From positions 1 through 27,194 of the forward strand of contig CAJUJP010000045.1 in assembly GCA_910586615.1 (NCBI GenBank): a DNA stretch of 27,194 bases, written 5' to 3'. A program made the position numbers and the translations under genes. This stretch comes from an uncultured Lachnospiraceae bacterium (GTDB taxonomy: Bacteria; Bacillota; Clostridia; Lachnospirales; Lachnospiraceae). Below, one piece after another: positions 7,338-16,699 of the stretch. The notes below the pieces were generated by a model. It worked only from the letters and a program-made list of their open reading frames with translations. It did not search any database and had not been told where the DNA came from. Positions within the stretch are counted from its first letter, which is position 1. Every line of letters begins with the position of its first letter.

Positions 7338-7476
7338 TATTTTTAGTACATTTTATACAATTTATTTTATTTTTTCATTAAAAATGTGTACATTTGCACA
7401 AACACAGTGCATCACAGAAAATTTTTTCATGATTAAAAAACCGGATTCAGGCTGTATATCCCGTTACCTGTAGACA

Positions 7477-7516
7477 GAAAAAGACCGGAATGCCGCACAC
7501 TGCCCATCCCGGTCTT
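7477..7516 (-). terminator. Terminator of the ACT-hom-lysC operon
   Basis: Minus-strand hairpin AAGACCGGGA...TTCCGGTCTT followed by TTTCTG, about 70 nt past the aspartate kinase stop codon. Confidence 0.85.
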
Positions 7517-7583
7517 CAAATCAATGTTGATCCGATATGCAGCACCGGCAAATCAGAATGCCGGCCGCTTCATATTCTCTATA

Positions 7584-8903
7584 TTAAATCTGCATTAATA
7601 CAAAAATATCATAGACCGCCTTAATGGCTGTCTCAAAATCCGCATTTGAAACGCCGATAATGATATTAAGCTCGCTGGATCCCTGATCGATCATCTTCAC
7701 ATTGACATTGGCATGAGCCAGTGCCGAAAAGATTCTTCCCGCCGTACCACGCGTAGATTTCATGCCCCGTCCTACAACTGCGATCAGTGCAAAATCTCCC
7801 TCAATATCAATATGATCCGGATCCGCCAGCCGGTGAATGGCCGATACTACCTGCTGTTCCTTGTGCATGAACTCATCCTGATGCACAAACACCGTCATAG
7901 TGTCAATGCCTGACGGTACATGTTCGAACGAAATGCCGTTTTCTTCAAACGCCTGCAGCACTTTTCTCCCGAATCCAATCTCCGAATTCATCATGTCTTT
8001 ATCAATGTTGACTGCACAGAAACCTTTTTTGCCGGCAATTCCCGTAATCACATATTTTGACTTCTGGCAGGTACTCTCCACGATCCACGTGCCGTTATCC
8101 TCCGGTGCATTGGTATTGCGGATATTGATGGGAATCCCTTCCCGTCTGACCGGGAAAATGGCATCTTCATGCAGCACGCTCGCTCCCATATAAGCTAACT
8201 CCCGCAGTTCTTTATAGGTGATCGTCTCAATTCCTGCAGGTTTATAGATGATGCGGGGATCGGCAATCAGAAATCCCGACACGTCTGTCCAGTTCTCATA
8301 TACATTGGCCTTCACCGCCCTTGCCACAATAGAGCCGGTAATATCGGAACCTCCTCTGGAAAAAGTCTTCACTTTTCCATCCGCAAAAGCACCGTAAAAT
8401 CCCGGAATAACGGCAGCATCCACATTTTCCAGCCTGGCCTTAAGCTTATCATTGGTGACTTCCGCGCTGAACTCACCGTCCTCATCAAAAAGAACCACTT
8501 CCGCAGCATCCACAAATTCATAGCCAAGAAAGTTCGCCATTATAATACCGTTCAGATATTCACCTCTGGAAGCCGCATAATCAGGGCCTGCCTTCTGCTT
8601 AAAATTTTTCTCGATGGTCTTGAACTCGTCTTCCAGAGAAAGTTTCAGCTTCAGTCCGTCAATGATCTCCTGATACCTGTCTTTGATTGCCTGCAGTTCC
8701 GCCTTGAAATCTTTGCCGGCTTCCGCCAGATCATAACATGCGTAAAGCATATCCGTTACTTTTGTATCATCCGCATTTCTCTTGCCCGGTGCAGAAGGGA
8801 TCACAAATTTGCGCTCTTTATCTGCATGGATGATCTCTCCCACTTTTTTAAACTGTTCCGCACTGGCCAGTGAACTGCCGCCGAATTTTACCACTTTCCT
8901 CAT
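7584..8903 (-). CDS. lysC: Aspartate kinase
   Basis: Phosphorylates aspartate, the first step toward lysine, threonine and methionine. The protein has 439 residues, normal for the monofunctional enzyme. The kinase domain spans about 1-285: KFGGSS at 6-11, the nucleotide/substrate motif FSRGGSDITGS at 181-191, and LHEDAIFPVRREGIPI around 244-259. Two ACT domains (about 296-365 and 370-436) are the usual site of feedback inhibition. ATG 8903 has GAGGTGAGGG about 8 nt upstream. It is the last gene of an operon with homoserine dehydrogenase (82 nt upstream) and an ACT regulator, and is followed by a clear terminator. The operon context suggests this isoform serves threonine/methionine synthesis. 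A stem (GTGAC/GTCAC) lies in the gap to hom. Confidence 0.95.
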   Translation of the reverse strand: MRKVVKFGGSSLASAEQFKKVGEIIHADKERKFVIPSAPGKRNADDTKVTDMLYACYDLAEAGKDFKAELQAIKDRYQEIIDGLKLKLSLEDEFKTIEKNFKQKAGPDYAASRGEYLNGIIMANFLGYEFVDAAEVVLFDEDGEFSAEVTNDKLKARLENVDAAVIPGFYGAFADGKVKTFSRGGSDITGSIVARAVKANVYENWTDVSGFLIADPRIIYKPAGIETITYKELRELAYMGASVLHEDAIFPVRREGIPINIRNTNAPEDNGTWIVESTCQKSKYVITGIAGKKGFCAVNIDKDMMNSEIGFGRKVLQAFEENGISFEHVPSGIDTMTVFVHQDEFMHKEQQVVSAIHRLADPDHIDIEGDFALIAVVGRGMKSTRGTAGRIFSALAHANVNVKMIDQGSSELNIIIGVSNADFETAIKAVYDIFVLMQI

Positions 8904-8985
8904 TCTCTTACCCTCACCTCATCATGATATCTCTGTCTAACCGTTCGTGACAGCCCAGCCTGCGGCTCTACCGTCACAGTCATTC

Positions 8986-10194
8986 CTATGCACTCAGAAT
9001 CCTGATCCTGTTGATGCATCCGCCGATCCCCTGGATCTTCTCATTAAACTCTTTTTCCGTCATAACCTGAGTCATAAATGCAAATTCTTCCGTGATACCG
9101 ACGTTGATCTCCGCAAGAGACCCGAACATCTCCATCGCCGCCTCTTTCTGATCTGCTTTTACCCTGACAAAAAACTTGCCCTGATCGTTTTCGATTTTCT
9201 CCACCTTCACATCATCATTTTCCCAGAAGCACATAACGGTCTTGCCCAGATGTCTCGCACAGTCCACCACATCAGATACAACCGCACTTGCTGTGGGCAA
9301 TTTGCCTGCGCCTTTTCCGTAATACATGGAATCACCCAGCATATTGCCATGCACATAGATGGCATTGAACACATCGTTCACGGAGTAGAGCGGGTGCTTT
9401 CTGGAAATCATAAACGGCGCCACCATGGCAAAGAAGCCGTTTTCCGTATCCCTGCTCATGGCAAGCAGCTTCACTGTTTTGTCCATCTGTTTCGCATACT
9501 TGAAGTCAGCGGAAGATATTTTAGTTATGCCCTCGGTATAAATTTCTTCATACCTTACATTTTTACCTGACATCAGTGACGAAAGAATTGCGATCTTGCG
9601 GCACGCATCGTATCCTTCCACATCCGCCTCGGGATTTCTCTCCGCATATCCTTTGTCCTGAGCTTCCTTCAACACTTCCTCAAACCCGGCGCCTTCTTTA
9701 TCCATCTTAGTAAGAATATAGTTCGTCGTTCCGTTTAAAATGCCTGTGATCGAGTCAATCTTTTCCGCCGTGAGGGAATAATTCAGCGGACGTATAATGG
9801 GAATACCGCCGCCCACGCTGGCTTCGAACAAATAATTACAGTTATGCTCCCGTGCAATCTGTATCAGCTCCGGTCCGTGGTTAGCTACCAGTTCCTTGTT
9901 GGACGTACATACGCTTTTGCCTGCAAGCAGTGCCCTCTTTGAAAAATCATAGGCCGGATTGATGCCGCCCATGGTCTCACAAATCACCGCAACCTCCGGA
10001 TCGTTTAGGATCACTTCATAATCATGCACCACTTTACTCTCATAAGGATCTCCCGGAAAATCACGCAGATCCAGAATATACTTGATATTCAATTCTGATG
10101 CCGCCCTCTTGTTGATAGCCTTTTTATTTGTCTCGATCACTTCTACGACACCGCTTCCCACCGTGCCGTATCCTAATACCGCTACTTGAATCAT
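8986..10194 (-). CDS. hom: Homoserine dehydrogenase
   Basis: Reduces aspartate semialdehyde to homoserine with NAD(P)H. The 402-residue protein starts with a Rossmann motif GYGTVGSG (8-15) and has SNKELVA near 98-104. It carries GILNGTTNYILT (151-162), a hallmark of the family, and DVEGYDACRK (191-200), whose last Lys is the expected catalytic residue. The C-terminal segment (about 336-400) is an ACT-like regulatory domain. The start has GAGGAGG 6 nt upstream. It is the middle gene of the ACT-hom-lysC operon, 43 nt after the ACT gene. A ThrH-like enzyme at 26295-26906 could act on its product. Confidence 0.95.
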   Translation of the reverse strand: MIQVAVLGYGTVGSGVVEVIETNKKAINKRAASELNIKYILDLRDFPGDPYESKVVHDYEVILNDPEVAVICETMGGINPAYDFSKRALLAGKSVCTSNKELVANHGPELIQIAREHNCNYLFEASVGGGIPIIRPLNYSLTAEKIDSITGILNGTTNYILTKMDKEGAGFEEVLKEAQDKGYAERNPEADVEGYDACRKIAILSSLMSGKNVRYEEIYTEGITKISSADFKYAKQMDKTVKLLAMSRDTENGFFAMVAPFMISRKHPLYSVNDVFNAIYVHGNMLGDSMYYGKGAGKLPTASAVVSDVVDCARHLGKTVMCFWENDDVKVEKIENDQGKFFVRVKADQKEAAMEMFGSLAEINVGITEEFAFMTQVMTEKEFNEKIQGIGGCINRIRILSA

Positions 10195-10237
10195 AGTCTT
10201 CCTCCTCTTGTCATCTTTCCGTCCGCCTTGCTCTTAT

Positions 10238-10681
10238 CTAATCTTTTGCAACAATCTTAACATGATGAACACCGGGTCTGGCTTCCATCGCCTGAAGCAT
10301 CTCCGACACGTCCCCGGTAGTCGGCAGAATCTGTACGCTGAGGCTCAAAGACGCCACGCCGTTGATCGGAATACTCTGGTGGATCGTCAGAATATTTGCC
10401 CCGCAGTCCGCAACGATCTTCAAAACATCAGATAAAAGTCCTGTCTCATCATCCATCTGGAACGTGAGTGTGATGGTCGTTCCCTGTGCATTATCGTGAA
10501 AAGGAAAAATATCATCTTTATACTTATAAAAAGAACTGCGGCTGATCCCGGCCCGCTCCACTGCTTCCTGTACGGACAATGCCTTTCCCGACTCCACCAG
10601 CCGCTTGGCCTCCACTACCTTGAGCAGAACCTCTGGGACGGCTCTCTGCTTTACTACATAATAACCAGCTGTTTCCCGCAT
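10238..10681 (-). CDS. ACT domain protein (PheB / UPF0735 family)
   Basis: A 147-residue protein. Residues about 10-60 look like a helix-turn-helix-like segment (SVQEAVERAGISRSSFYKYK), and about 65-147 form an ACT domain (TFQMDDETGLLSDVL, ADCGANILTIHQSIPING). Members of this family sit beside hom genes in many Firmicutes and are presumed amino-acid-responsive regulators; the function is not proven. ATG 10681 follows GGGAGG by 11 nt; a GTG at 10693 is also in frame, but it overlaps the ribosome site itself, so the ATG is preferred. It is the first gene of the operon. Confidence 0.88.
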   Translation of the reverse strand: MRETAGYYVVKQRAVPEVLLKVVEAKRLVESGKALSVQEAVERAGISRSSFYKYKDDIFPFHDNAQGTTITLTFQMDDETGLLSDVLKIVADCGANILTIHQSIPINGVASLSLSVQILPTTGDVSEMLQAMEARPGVHHVKIVAKD

Positions 10682-10758
10682 ACCACACCGCACCTCCCGT
10701 CAAACTGTCTGTCTTTAATTGTCCTCTCACCAAATACACTTGTTTGTCACTGAGGGAT

Positions 10759-10787
10759 ATTTTAGCACAATTGTACAATGATAGCAA
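10759..10787 (-). promoter_or_regulatory. Promoter of the ACT-hom-lysC operon with internal palindrome
   Basis: Minus strand: TTGCTA (10782-10787) and TAAAAT (10759-10764), spacer 17 nt. The spacer contains the perfect 10-bp palindrome ATTGTACAAT (10770-10779), a plausible operator. The leader is only about 70 nt, too short for a lysine riboswitch or T-box, and I see neither. Confidence 0.65.
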
Positions 10788-10821
10788 GCAGAAATTGTGA
10801 ATAATTTTGTTACCTTACATC

Positions 10822-10887
10822 ACGAGATTCGCTTCGCGAACTCGGATAAGCACTCAAATAGCCAGCAGAATTTCCTATACCGTAAAA
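10822..10887 (+). repeat. Repeat family B, copy 2
   Basis: CGAGATTCGCTTCGCGAACT...CGGATAAGC followed by TTTCCTATACCGTAAAA, matching 4631-4686 except for a longer middle. It lies between the histidine kinase terminator and the promoter of the ACT-hom-lysC operon. Confidence 0.8.
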
Positions 10888-10928
10888 GAGAGATTCCCGC
10901 CACGGCAGAGCGCCTGCAGAAATCTCTC
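10884..10928 (-). terminator. Probable terminator of the hybrid histidine kinase gene
   Basis: Minus-strand stem GAGAGATT/AATCTCTC (plus 10888-10895 and 10921-10928) with a GC-rich loop, followed by TTTTA, just after the kinase stop codon. Confidence 0.6.
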
Positions 10929-10945
10929 GTACCGACATTTCACTG

Positions 10946-13900
10946 TCAGCTTAAAACATCATTTAAAGTATCAAACATGGCATCCACGTCAATAGGCTTT
11001 GCGATATGCCCGTTCATACCACATTCCATCGCTTCCCTTTTATCCTCCTCGAAAGCGTTGGCGGACATGGCAATGATTGGAATCGATGCCAATTCTCTGT
11101 TCTCAAGCCCGCGAATGGCCTTTGTGGCCTCATAGCCGTTCATCACAGGCATCTGGATATCCATGAGTATCAGCTTATAATATCCCGGCTCGGACTTTTG
11201 CAGCATCTCCACAGCAATCTGCCCGTTGTCCGCAACTTCTGTCTGAAAACCTGCATCGCCCAGAAGTTCCACTGCAATCTCCTGGTTCAGATCCACATCC
11301 TCTGCCAGCAGAATGCGGGCGCCCTGGAAACGTGCCTTTTTCTGCTGTTCTTTCTCCACCTTCTCTTCTTCTCCATGCAGCACTGTATGGAGACATCTGG
11401 TCAGTTCAGATATAAATAATGGCCTGCTGCAAAATGCCGTAATTCCGGCCGCCCTTGCCTTCTCCTCGCTGTCTGCCCAATCATCCGCACACAGAAGAAG
11501 CATGATCCTCTCTTCCTGGTCCCGGACCTCTTCCTTTATCTTATATGCGATCTCAATTCCATCAATTTCAGGCAGCATCCAGCCGATCACACAGACCCGG
11601 TAAGGATTTTTCTGTACTGCTGCTTCCCGGACACGTTCCTGTACCATCTCGCCGGGCAGCATCCAATCAGCCTGCATCCCGATCTGTCCAAGTATACGGG
11701 CAATACTCTCACAGTTGTTCTCATCGTGGTCTACAACCAAAGCCCTGCATCCCTTTAATTCGGAAATGTCCCATTTCTTTTGTTCCTGAGTACACAGCCG
11801 GAACAGAAAAGCTATCTTGAATTCTGTACCCACGCCCTGTTCACTCTGCACTTCTATTTCCCCGTGCATCATATCCACAATATTCTTTGTGATAGCCATG
11901 CCGAGTCCGGTTCCCTGAATGCCGCTGATGGTAGAATTCTCCTCCCGTTCAAAAGGATCAAACATATGCTCCAGGAATTCCTTGCTCATGCCGATCCCCG
12001 TGTCCCTGACTCTGAACACATATCTGGCATAGCCGTCCTTTCCCGCATCTTCCTCCTGAATCCGTATATGGATACTTCCTCCCGGCTTCGTATATTTAAC
12101 GGAATTACTGATCACATTCAGCAGTACCTGATTTAAGCGCAGTTTATCACAATAGATGTCTTCGTCGTATATGTCCACTGCGTCAACATACAGTCCAAGC
12201 TGTTTCGCCCGAACGTCCGCCTGCAGTATATTACACAGCCCGTGCACGATCTCCGGCAGACTACATGGTTTCTCCTCCAACCGGATCTTTCCGCTTTCGA
12301 TCCGGCTCATATCCAGCACATCATTGATCAGGCTGAGCAGATGATTCCCTGATGTCATGATTTTTTCCAGATACTCCTTCACCTGTTCCTGCCGCTCCAT
12401 ATGACTGAGCGCCAGGGAAGTAAATCCCACAATGGCATTCATCGGTGTACGGATATCATGGGACATATTGGAAAGGAATACACTCTTGGCCTTGCTCGCC
12501 CTGTTCGCCTGCTGCAGAGCTTCTTCCAGCACGACCTTTTTCTCCATCTCTTTTCTGGTTGCCTCATCTATGCTGTGAAAGCCAAGTACGACACCATACT
12601 GCCCTTCCCGCACACCGGTGCGCACCGCCTTCATCTCAAAGTATTCTGTCACGCCATCCCTGACAATACGGTACTTTATGACATATGTCTTTTTCTCATC
12701 CAGTTCTTCCCGTATCTTATCTGCTTCGGAAGCCCGTCGGAACATCTCTTTATCTTCCTCATGTACAAACTGCTGTATGTAAAGTTCCATACTCTTATTC
12801 AGCATAATTTCACCGCTGAAGATCGTACCGAAGAGCCCGCCGTCATAATCGCTATTCCGAAGAGCCGCACCTTTTCCCGAGTCCAGATTAAAGAAACATA
12901 CAAGGCTGTAGTCTGTGCTCAGCGCCTGCACCAGTTCCATCTGGTGTCTCGCATTCTTCTGCTCCTGCAGCTTCTGTTCGGTGCAGTCCAGCAGAAAGCG
13001 CTGATAAAACATTTCCCCGTTTTCCTCTAACAGCTTGATATTACCCATAATATGCAGCACATCTCCGTTCTTATGCCGCACCCGGTATTCTATGCTCCTG
13101 CTGTCCCCTACTTCCTTAAGTTCTGAGATTCTGCGCTGAAGTCTCTGCTTATCTTCCTCCATCACCGAAGCTGCGATCATATCAAATCCCTTCTTCAGCA
13201 GTTCCTCCCGCGTCTCACATTCCAGCATCTTGAGGGCCGTCTTATTGACACGCAGAATTTTAGTTCCGTCCAGGGAATGACAGATCACGCCGCAGTCAAT
13301 ACTGGCAAATACAGTCTCCAATGCACGGTTTTTCTTGATGATCTCATCCTCATATTCACGCTCCTGAGTCACATCAATAGCCACTCCCACCGTACCCATC
13401 ACACTTCCGTCGATATCATAGAGCGGAGATTTGTATGTAGTCAGCGTCCGTTCACCCTCTCCCGTCTGGATGATCTCCTCGGATGTAAACGTCTGCTTCT
13501 TAGTCATAACCTGCCGTTCCGATTCAATACAGGCCGGATCATCTTTCTCCACGTCCCATATGTAGGCGTGTCCACGCCCCTGAACCTGCTCTTTTGTCTT
13601 ATTCACTGTCTGACAGAAGCTGTCATTTACTTTCTCATGTATGCCATTCTTGTCCTTGTACCAGATCAGGTTCGGAACATGATTAATCGTAGCATCCAGA
13701 TACTGGCTCGTCTCCCAGAAATCCTTGCTCATCTTATAAGTCTGCTGCCACCTCAAAAAATGAAACCTTACCTCCTCATCGGTCATGGGGGCCGCCCATA
13801 TATCCTTCAGCACCGGCATTTCCCCCGCAAGGGCTTCCCGCTGCTTCAAATCGGCAAATACGATCAGTTCCGCTTCCCCGCGTTTATCCTGCACAAGCGT

Positions 13901-14095
13901 CCGCACCGCTTCTACTGCATCCATACCCTGTAAATCGGCAAAAATCACATCCGCGCAAGAGCAAAGCGCCCTGTCCGGGCTGTCACTCTCCGCAAAAACA
14001 TGCGTAAAATGCTCGAGCGGCTCCATCTCCTTTATAATCTCAAATGCTCTTCCATGATATCCTGTCAAATAGAAATGAGTATGGCAAGAATACAT
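10946..14095 (-). CDS. Soluble hybrid sensor histidine kinase with PAS domains and two receivers
   Basis: This 1049-residue protein has no membrane segment, so the signal is intracellular. Residues 1-110 resemble a degenerate receiver. PAS domains follow (about 130-250 ending GVAIDVTQERE; about 255-375; a third PAS-like at about 385-510). The HisKA domain has SNMSHDIRTPMNA with phospho-His 546. The ATPase domain has NQVLLNVISNSVKYT (655-669), DTGIG (698-702) and GTGLGMA (728-734). Receiver 1 (about 783-905) has Gly838 where the phospho-acceptor Asp is expected (IGWMLPEIDG), so it is probably not phosphorylated. Receiver 2 (about 926-1045) is intact, with Asp979 in LMDIQMP and Lys1033. There is no Hpt or output partner nearby. 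ATG 14095 follows AAGGGGGAACC. It lies downstream of glyA but behind a strong terminator, so it probably has its own promoter, which I could not identify. Confidence 0.92.
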   Translation of the reverse strand: MYSCHTHFYLTGYHGRAFEIIKEMEPLEHFTHVFAESDSPDRALCSCADVIFADLQGMDAVEAVRTLVQDKRGEAELIVFADLKQREALAGEMPVLKDIWAAPMTDEEVRFHFLRWQQTYKMSKDFWETSQYLDATINHVPNLIWYKDKNGIHEKVNDSFCQTVNKTKEQVQGRGHAYIWDVEKDDPACIESERQVMTKKQTFTSEEIIQTGEGERTLTTYKSPLYDIDGSVMGTVGVAIDVTQEREYEDEIIKKNRALETVFASIDCGVICHSLDGTKILRVNKTALKMLECETREELLKKGFDMIAASVMEEDKQRLQRRISELKEVGDSRSIEYRVRHKNGDVLHIMGNIKLLEENGEMFYQRFLLDCTEQKLQEQKNARHQMELVQALSTDYSLVCFFNLDSGKGAALRNSDYDGGLFGTIFSGEIMLNKSMELYIQQFVHEEDKEMFRRASEADKIREELDEKKTYVIKYRIVRDGVTEYFEMKAVRTGVREGQYGVVLGFHSIDEATRKEMEKKVVLEEALQQANRASKAKSVFLSNMSHDIRTPMNAIVGFTSLALSHMERQEQVKEYLEKIMTSGNHLLSLINDVLDMSRIESGKIRLEEKPCSLPEIVHGLCNILQADVRAKQLGLYVDAVDIYDEDIYCDKLRLNQVLLNVISNSVKYTKPGGSIHIRIQEEDAGKDGYARYVFRVRDTGIGMSKEFLEHMFDPFEREENSTISGIQGTGLGMAITKNIVDMMHGEIEVQSEQGVGTEFKIAFLFRLCTQEQKKWDISELKGCRALVVDHDENNCESIARILGQIGMQADWMLPGEMVQERVREAAVQKNPYRVCVIGWMLPEIDGIEIAYKIKEEVRDQEERIMLLLCADDWADSEEKARAAGITAFCSRPLFISELTRCLHTVLHGEEEKVEKEQQKKARFQGARILLAEDVDLNQEIAVELLGDAGFQTEVADNGQIAVEMLQKSEPGYYKLILMDIQMPVMNGYEATKAIRGLENRELASIPIIAMSANAFEEDKREAMECGMNGHIAKPIDVDAMFDTLNDVLS

Positions 14096-14158
14096 ATCGG
14101 TTCCCCCTTCGTATTACACATTCATTCTATTAATGCTGCCGGCCGGGCAGCGGATGGG

Positions 14159-14184
14159 AAAAAAGCTCCCGAAGGAGCTTTTTT
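14159..14184 (-). terminator. Terminator of glyA
   Basis: AAAAAAGCTCC-TTCGG-GAGCTTTTTT on the minus strand, beginning within the glyA stop codon. It is nearly symmetrical and could stop transcription in both directions. Confidence 0.85.
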
Positions 14185-15422
14185 CAGATCAACGGATATT
14201 TATCCGTCAATGTCTTAATGATGGCCCGTGCTTTATCGATCCCTGCCCCGCCTTCTTTAATGACGATGGAAACTGCCTCCGCCACCTGATCCATATCCTC
14301 TGTCTTCAATCCACGAGAGGTTGCCGCCGGTGTACCGAGACGGATACCGCTCGTAACAAACGGGGATTTCGGATCATTTGGAATCGTATTCTTATTTGCT
14401 GTGATATGAGCCTCATCCAAAAGCTTCTCAACTGCTTTGCCTGTCAAGTCATAAGTTGTCAGATCGACCAGCATCAAATGGTTGTCGGTTCCTCCGGAGA
14501 CGATCTTTACGTCCCGTTTCTGCAACCCGCTGCACAACGCCTGCGCATTGTCCACAACACCCTGCTGATACTCTTTAAAGGAAGGATCCAGCGCCTCCTT
14601 AAAGCACACAGCCTTTGCCGCTATCACATGCATCAGCGGCCCTCCCTGAATACCGGGGAAAATAGCTTTGTTAAAATTATATTGATCAGCCACTTCCTGA
14701 CTGGACATGATCATACCGCCTCTCGGTCCGCGCAGCGTTTTATGAGTCGTTGTCGTAGTCACATGCGCATAGGGAATCGGGCTTGGATGCAGTCCTGCCG
14801 CCACAAGTCCGGCAATATGTGCGATATCCACCATCAATACCGCTCCCACCTCGTCTGCAATCTCTCTGAACTTCTTGAAATCAATGGTTCTGGCATAAGC
14901 GGAAGCTCCCGCTACGATCATCTTCGGCTTGCATTCCAATGCGATCCTGCGCACATTATCATAATCAAGGAACCCTTCATCATTGACACCGTAAGGCACG
15001 CATTTGAAATATTTACCCGACATATTAACCGGTGATCCGTGGGATAAATGTCCGCCATGATCCAGATTCATACCCATAAATGTGTCACCCGGCTCCATGA
15101 CTGCAAAAAACACCGCCATATTTGCCTGTGCACCGGAATGGGGCTGTACATTGACATATTCACAGCCAAATAACTGTCTGGCACGGTCTTTTGCCAGTTC
15201 TTCCACCACGTCCACACATTCACAGCCGCCGTAATATCTCTTACCCGGATATCCTTCCGCATATTTATTCGTCAGCGGGCTTCCCATGGCCGCCATGACA
15301 GCCTTGCTCACCCAGTTCTCTGATGCAATCAGTTCAATATGGGAGTTCTGCCGCTGCTGCTCATCCTCGATAGCCTGCGCGACCTCCGGATCCGTCTTCT
15401 TTACCTCGTCAAATGAATACAT
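14184..15422 (-). CDS. glyA: Serine hydroxymethyltransferase
   Basis: A PLP enzyme that interconverts serine and glycine and feeds one-carbon units to tetrahydrofolate. Length 412 residues is standard. Visible motifs: LIASENWVS (31-39), YAEGYPGKRYYGG (54-66), MVDIAHIAG (197-205, PLP-contacting Asp and His), and TTTTTHKTLRGPRGG (222-236) with the Schiff-base Lys at 228. ATG 15422 follows AGGAAC. It is preceded by its own probable promoter and followed by a strong terminator overlapping the stop codon, so it looks monocistronic. Confidence 0.97.
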   Translation of the reverse strand: MYSFDEVKKTDPEVAQAIEDEQQRQNSHIELIASENWVSKAVMAAMGSPLTNKYAEGYPGKRYYGGCECVDVVEELAKDRARQLFGCEYVNVQPHSGAQANMAVFFAVMEPGDTFMGMNLDHGGHLSHGSPVNMSGKYFKCVPYGVNDEGFLDYDNVRRIALECKPKMIVAGASAYARTIDFKKFREIADEVGAVLMVDIAHIAGLVAAGLHPSPIPYAHVTTTTTHKTLRGPRGGMIMSSQEVADQYNFNKAIFPGIQGGPLMHVIAAKAVCFKEALDPSFKEYQQGVVDNAQALCSGLQKRDVKIVSGGTDNHLMLVDLTTYDLTGKAVEKLLDEAHITANKNTIPNDPKSPFVTSGIRLGTPAATSRGLKTEDMDQVAEAVSIVIKEGGAGIDKARAIIKTLTDKYPLI

Positions 15423-15458
15423 TTATTGTTCCTGCCTTTCTTTAGCACTATGGCTATA

Positions 15459-15464
15459 AGTATA
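15459..15464 (-). promoter_or_regulatory. Possible extended -10 promoter of glyA
   Basis: Minus-strand TGGTATACT (extended -10; core 15459-15464), about 37 nt before the glyA start. The -35 region is poor. This is the only candidate in the 89-nt gap. Confidence 0.4.
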
Positions 15465-15511
15465 CCACAATCTGCAATCGGGACGCAACGCCTATTTATC
15501 GGAACTTACGG

Positions 15512-16633
15512 CTAAAATTGATGCCCGGAAACCGCTGTCTGCTGCATAACCGAAATAAATTTTCCGGCACAGTAAACATTGGACAGCTTTTCACGATACA
15601 GCATACAGTTTGCCGTATACATTTTATTGTTATCACAGATCTGTTCCAGCGTATCCTCATTCCAGTCATCCTGCACGATTCCCAGATTTTCTCTCCTGAT
15701 ATAATATGAATTGTATGGTACCGACGTAGTGAGTACCGGCGTTCCCACGGCAATGCTCTCCACCACAGATACCATATTATTATCTTTCTCGGTGGCAACG
15801 AGCAGTGCCTTTGACTGCGCCACAAGCGGAAGAAGCTGCTCATGCGTCAGCCGGCCGCAAAAAACAACAGCCTCTTCAGGGCACAAAAGTTCTGCCTGTT
15901 TCCGCAGTTCCTCCTCCTGTTCTCCGACGCCGATGATAAGAAGTCTGTAATCTCCGTGCCCGTGATCCCGAAACGCTGCGAAACTGGCTATGATCCTGTC
16001 TATTCTTTTTCTGCCGATCAGCTGGGAAACCACCGCAAACTGATTCTTCTTTTCATCCGCTCCCGCCGGAACCATCTTCTCTATGTTCACACCATGGTCA
16101 ATGACCGTATCTGACACTTCAGGCAAAAACTGCCTGATAAATCCCGCCGCCGCCTCGGAGCGGGGTACAACCGTTATTCTCCTCATCAAAAGACCGGCCA
16201 CGAACCGATACCAGATCCGCGAAGGAATCCTGTGCATCATATTGTTATGCTTCGCCAGCTCATGCCATACAACAGACTTCTCCGGACAAATCCTGGCCAC
16301 TGTATAAGACCAGGTGGCAAATACCTCGCTGGAAATGATACAGTCATACTCTCCGTGTTTTCTCAGATAGCTTCGCAGCCCGGGCATATAGGGAAAACAC
16401 CTCGGCTTAAAAATGCCATGCCACACCGTCCTCATCCAGACAACGGGAAAAGCATACTCTTCCTTCTCCACCGGACGGTAATCTTCGGCGGCGATCAGTG
16501 TCACCTGATGCCCCGCCCTCTGAAATCCCAGGCACAGCGTATAGATCATCGTATCCTTAATGGACTGCACCTGTGGAATGCAGTCTGTCTCCGACGTATA
16601 TAAAATTGGATTAATAATAAGTACATGGCTCAT
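15512..16633 (-). CDS. Glycosyltransferase, GT4 type
   Basis: A 373-residue protein with the two-Rossmann GT-B fold pattern. The N-terminal half (MSHVLIINPILYTSETDCIP) is acceptor-binding. The C-terminal half has IDHGVN (178-183), VVSQLIGRKRID (201-212), LLIIGVGEQEEEL (231-243), and the nucleotide-sugar motif TEKDNNMVSVVESIAVGTP, with Glu282 and Glu292 as the usual pair. Sugar and acceptor cannot be read from the sequence. ATG 16633 has CGGAG 7 nt upstream. The frame extends 14 codons to 16675 without a good ribosome site. The second gene of a two-gene unit after another GT4. Confidence 0.88.
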   Translation of the reverse strand: MSHVLIINPILYTSETDCIPQVQSIKDTMIYTLCLGFQRAGHQVTLIAAEDYRPVEKEEYAFPVVWMRTVWHGIFKPRCFPYMPGLRSYLRKHGEYDCIISSEVFATWSYTVARICPEKSVVWHELAKHNNMMHRIPSRIWYRFVAGLLMRRITVVPRSEAAAGFIRQFLPEVSDTVIDHGVNIEKMVPAGADEKKNQFAVVSQLIGRKRIDRIIASFAAFRDHGHGDYRLLIIGVGEQEEELRKQAELLCPEEAVVFCGRLTHEQLLPLVAQSKALLVATEKDNNMVSVVESIAVGTPVLTTSVPYNSYYIRRENLGIVQDDWNEDTLEQICDNNKMYTANCMLYREKLSNVYCAGKFISVMQQTAVSGHQF

Positions 16634-16699
16634 ATGATTTCTCCGCACACAGCTGTCCCTCGCAGCGTTCATCAAATGTCTGCTTCACAGCCGCCTGTC

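Noticed and set aside
10682..10760. Lysine riboswitch or T-box in the leader of the ACT-hom-lysC operon
   Set aside because: The leader from the best promoter is only about 70 nt, with no specifier hairpin, T-box sequence or terminator.
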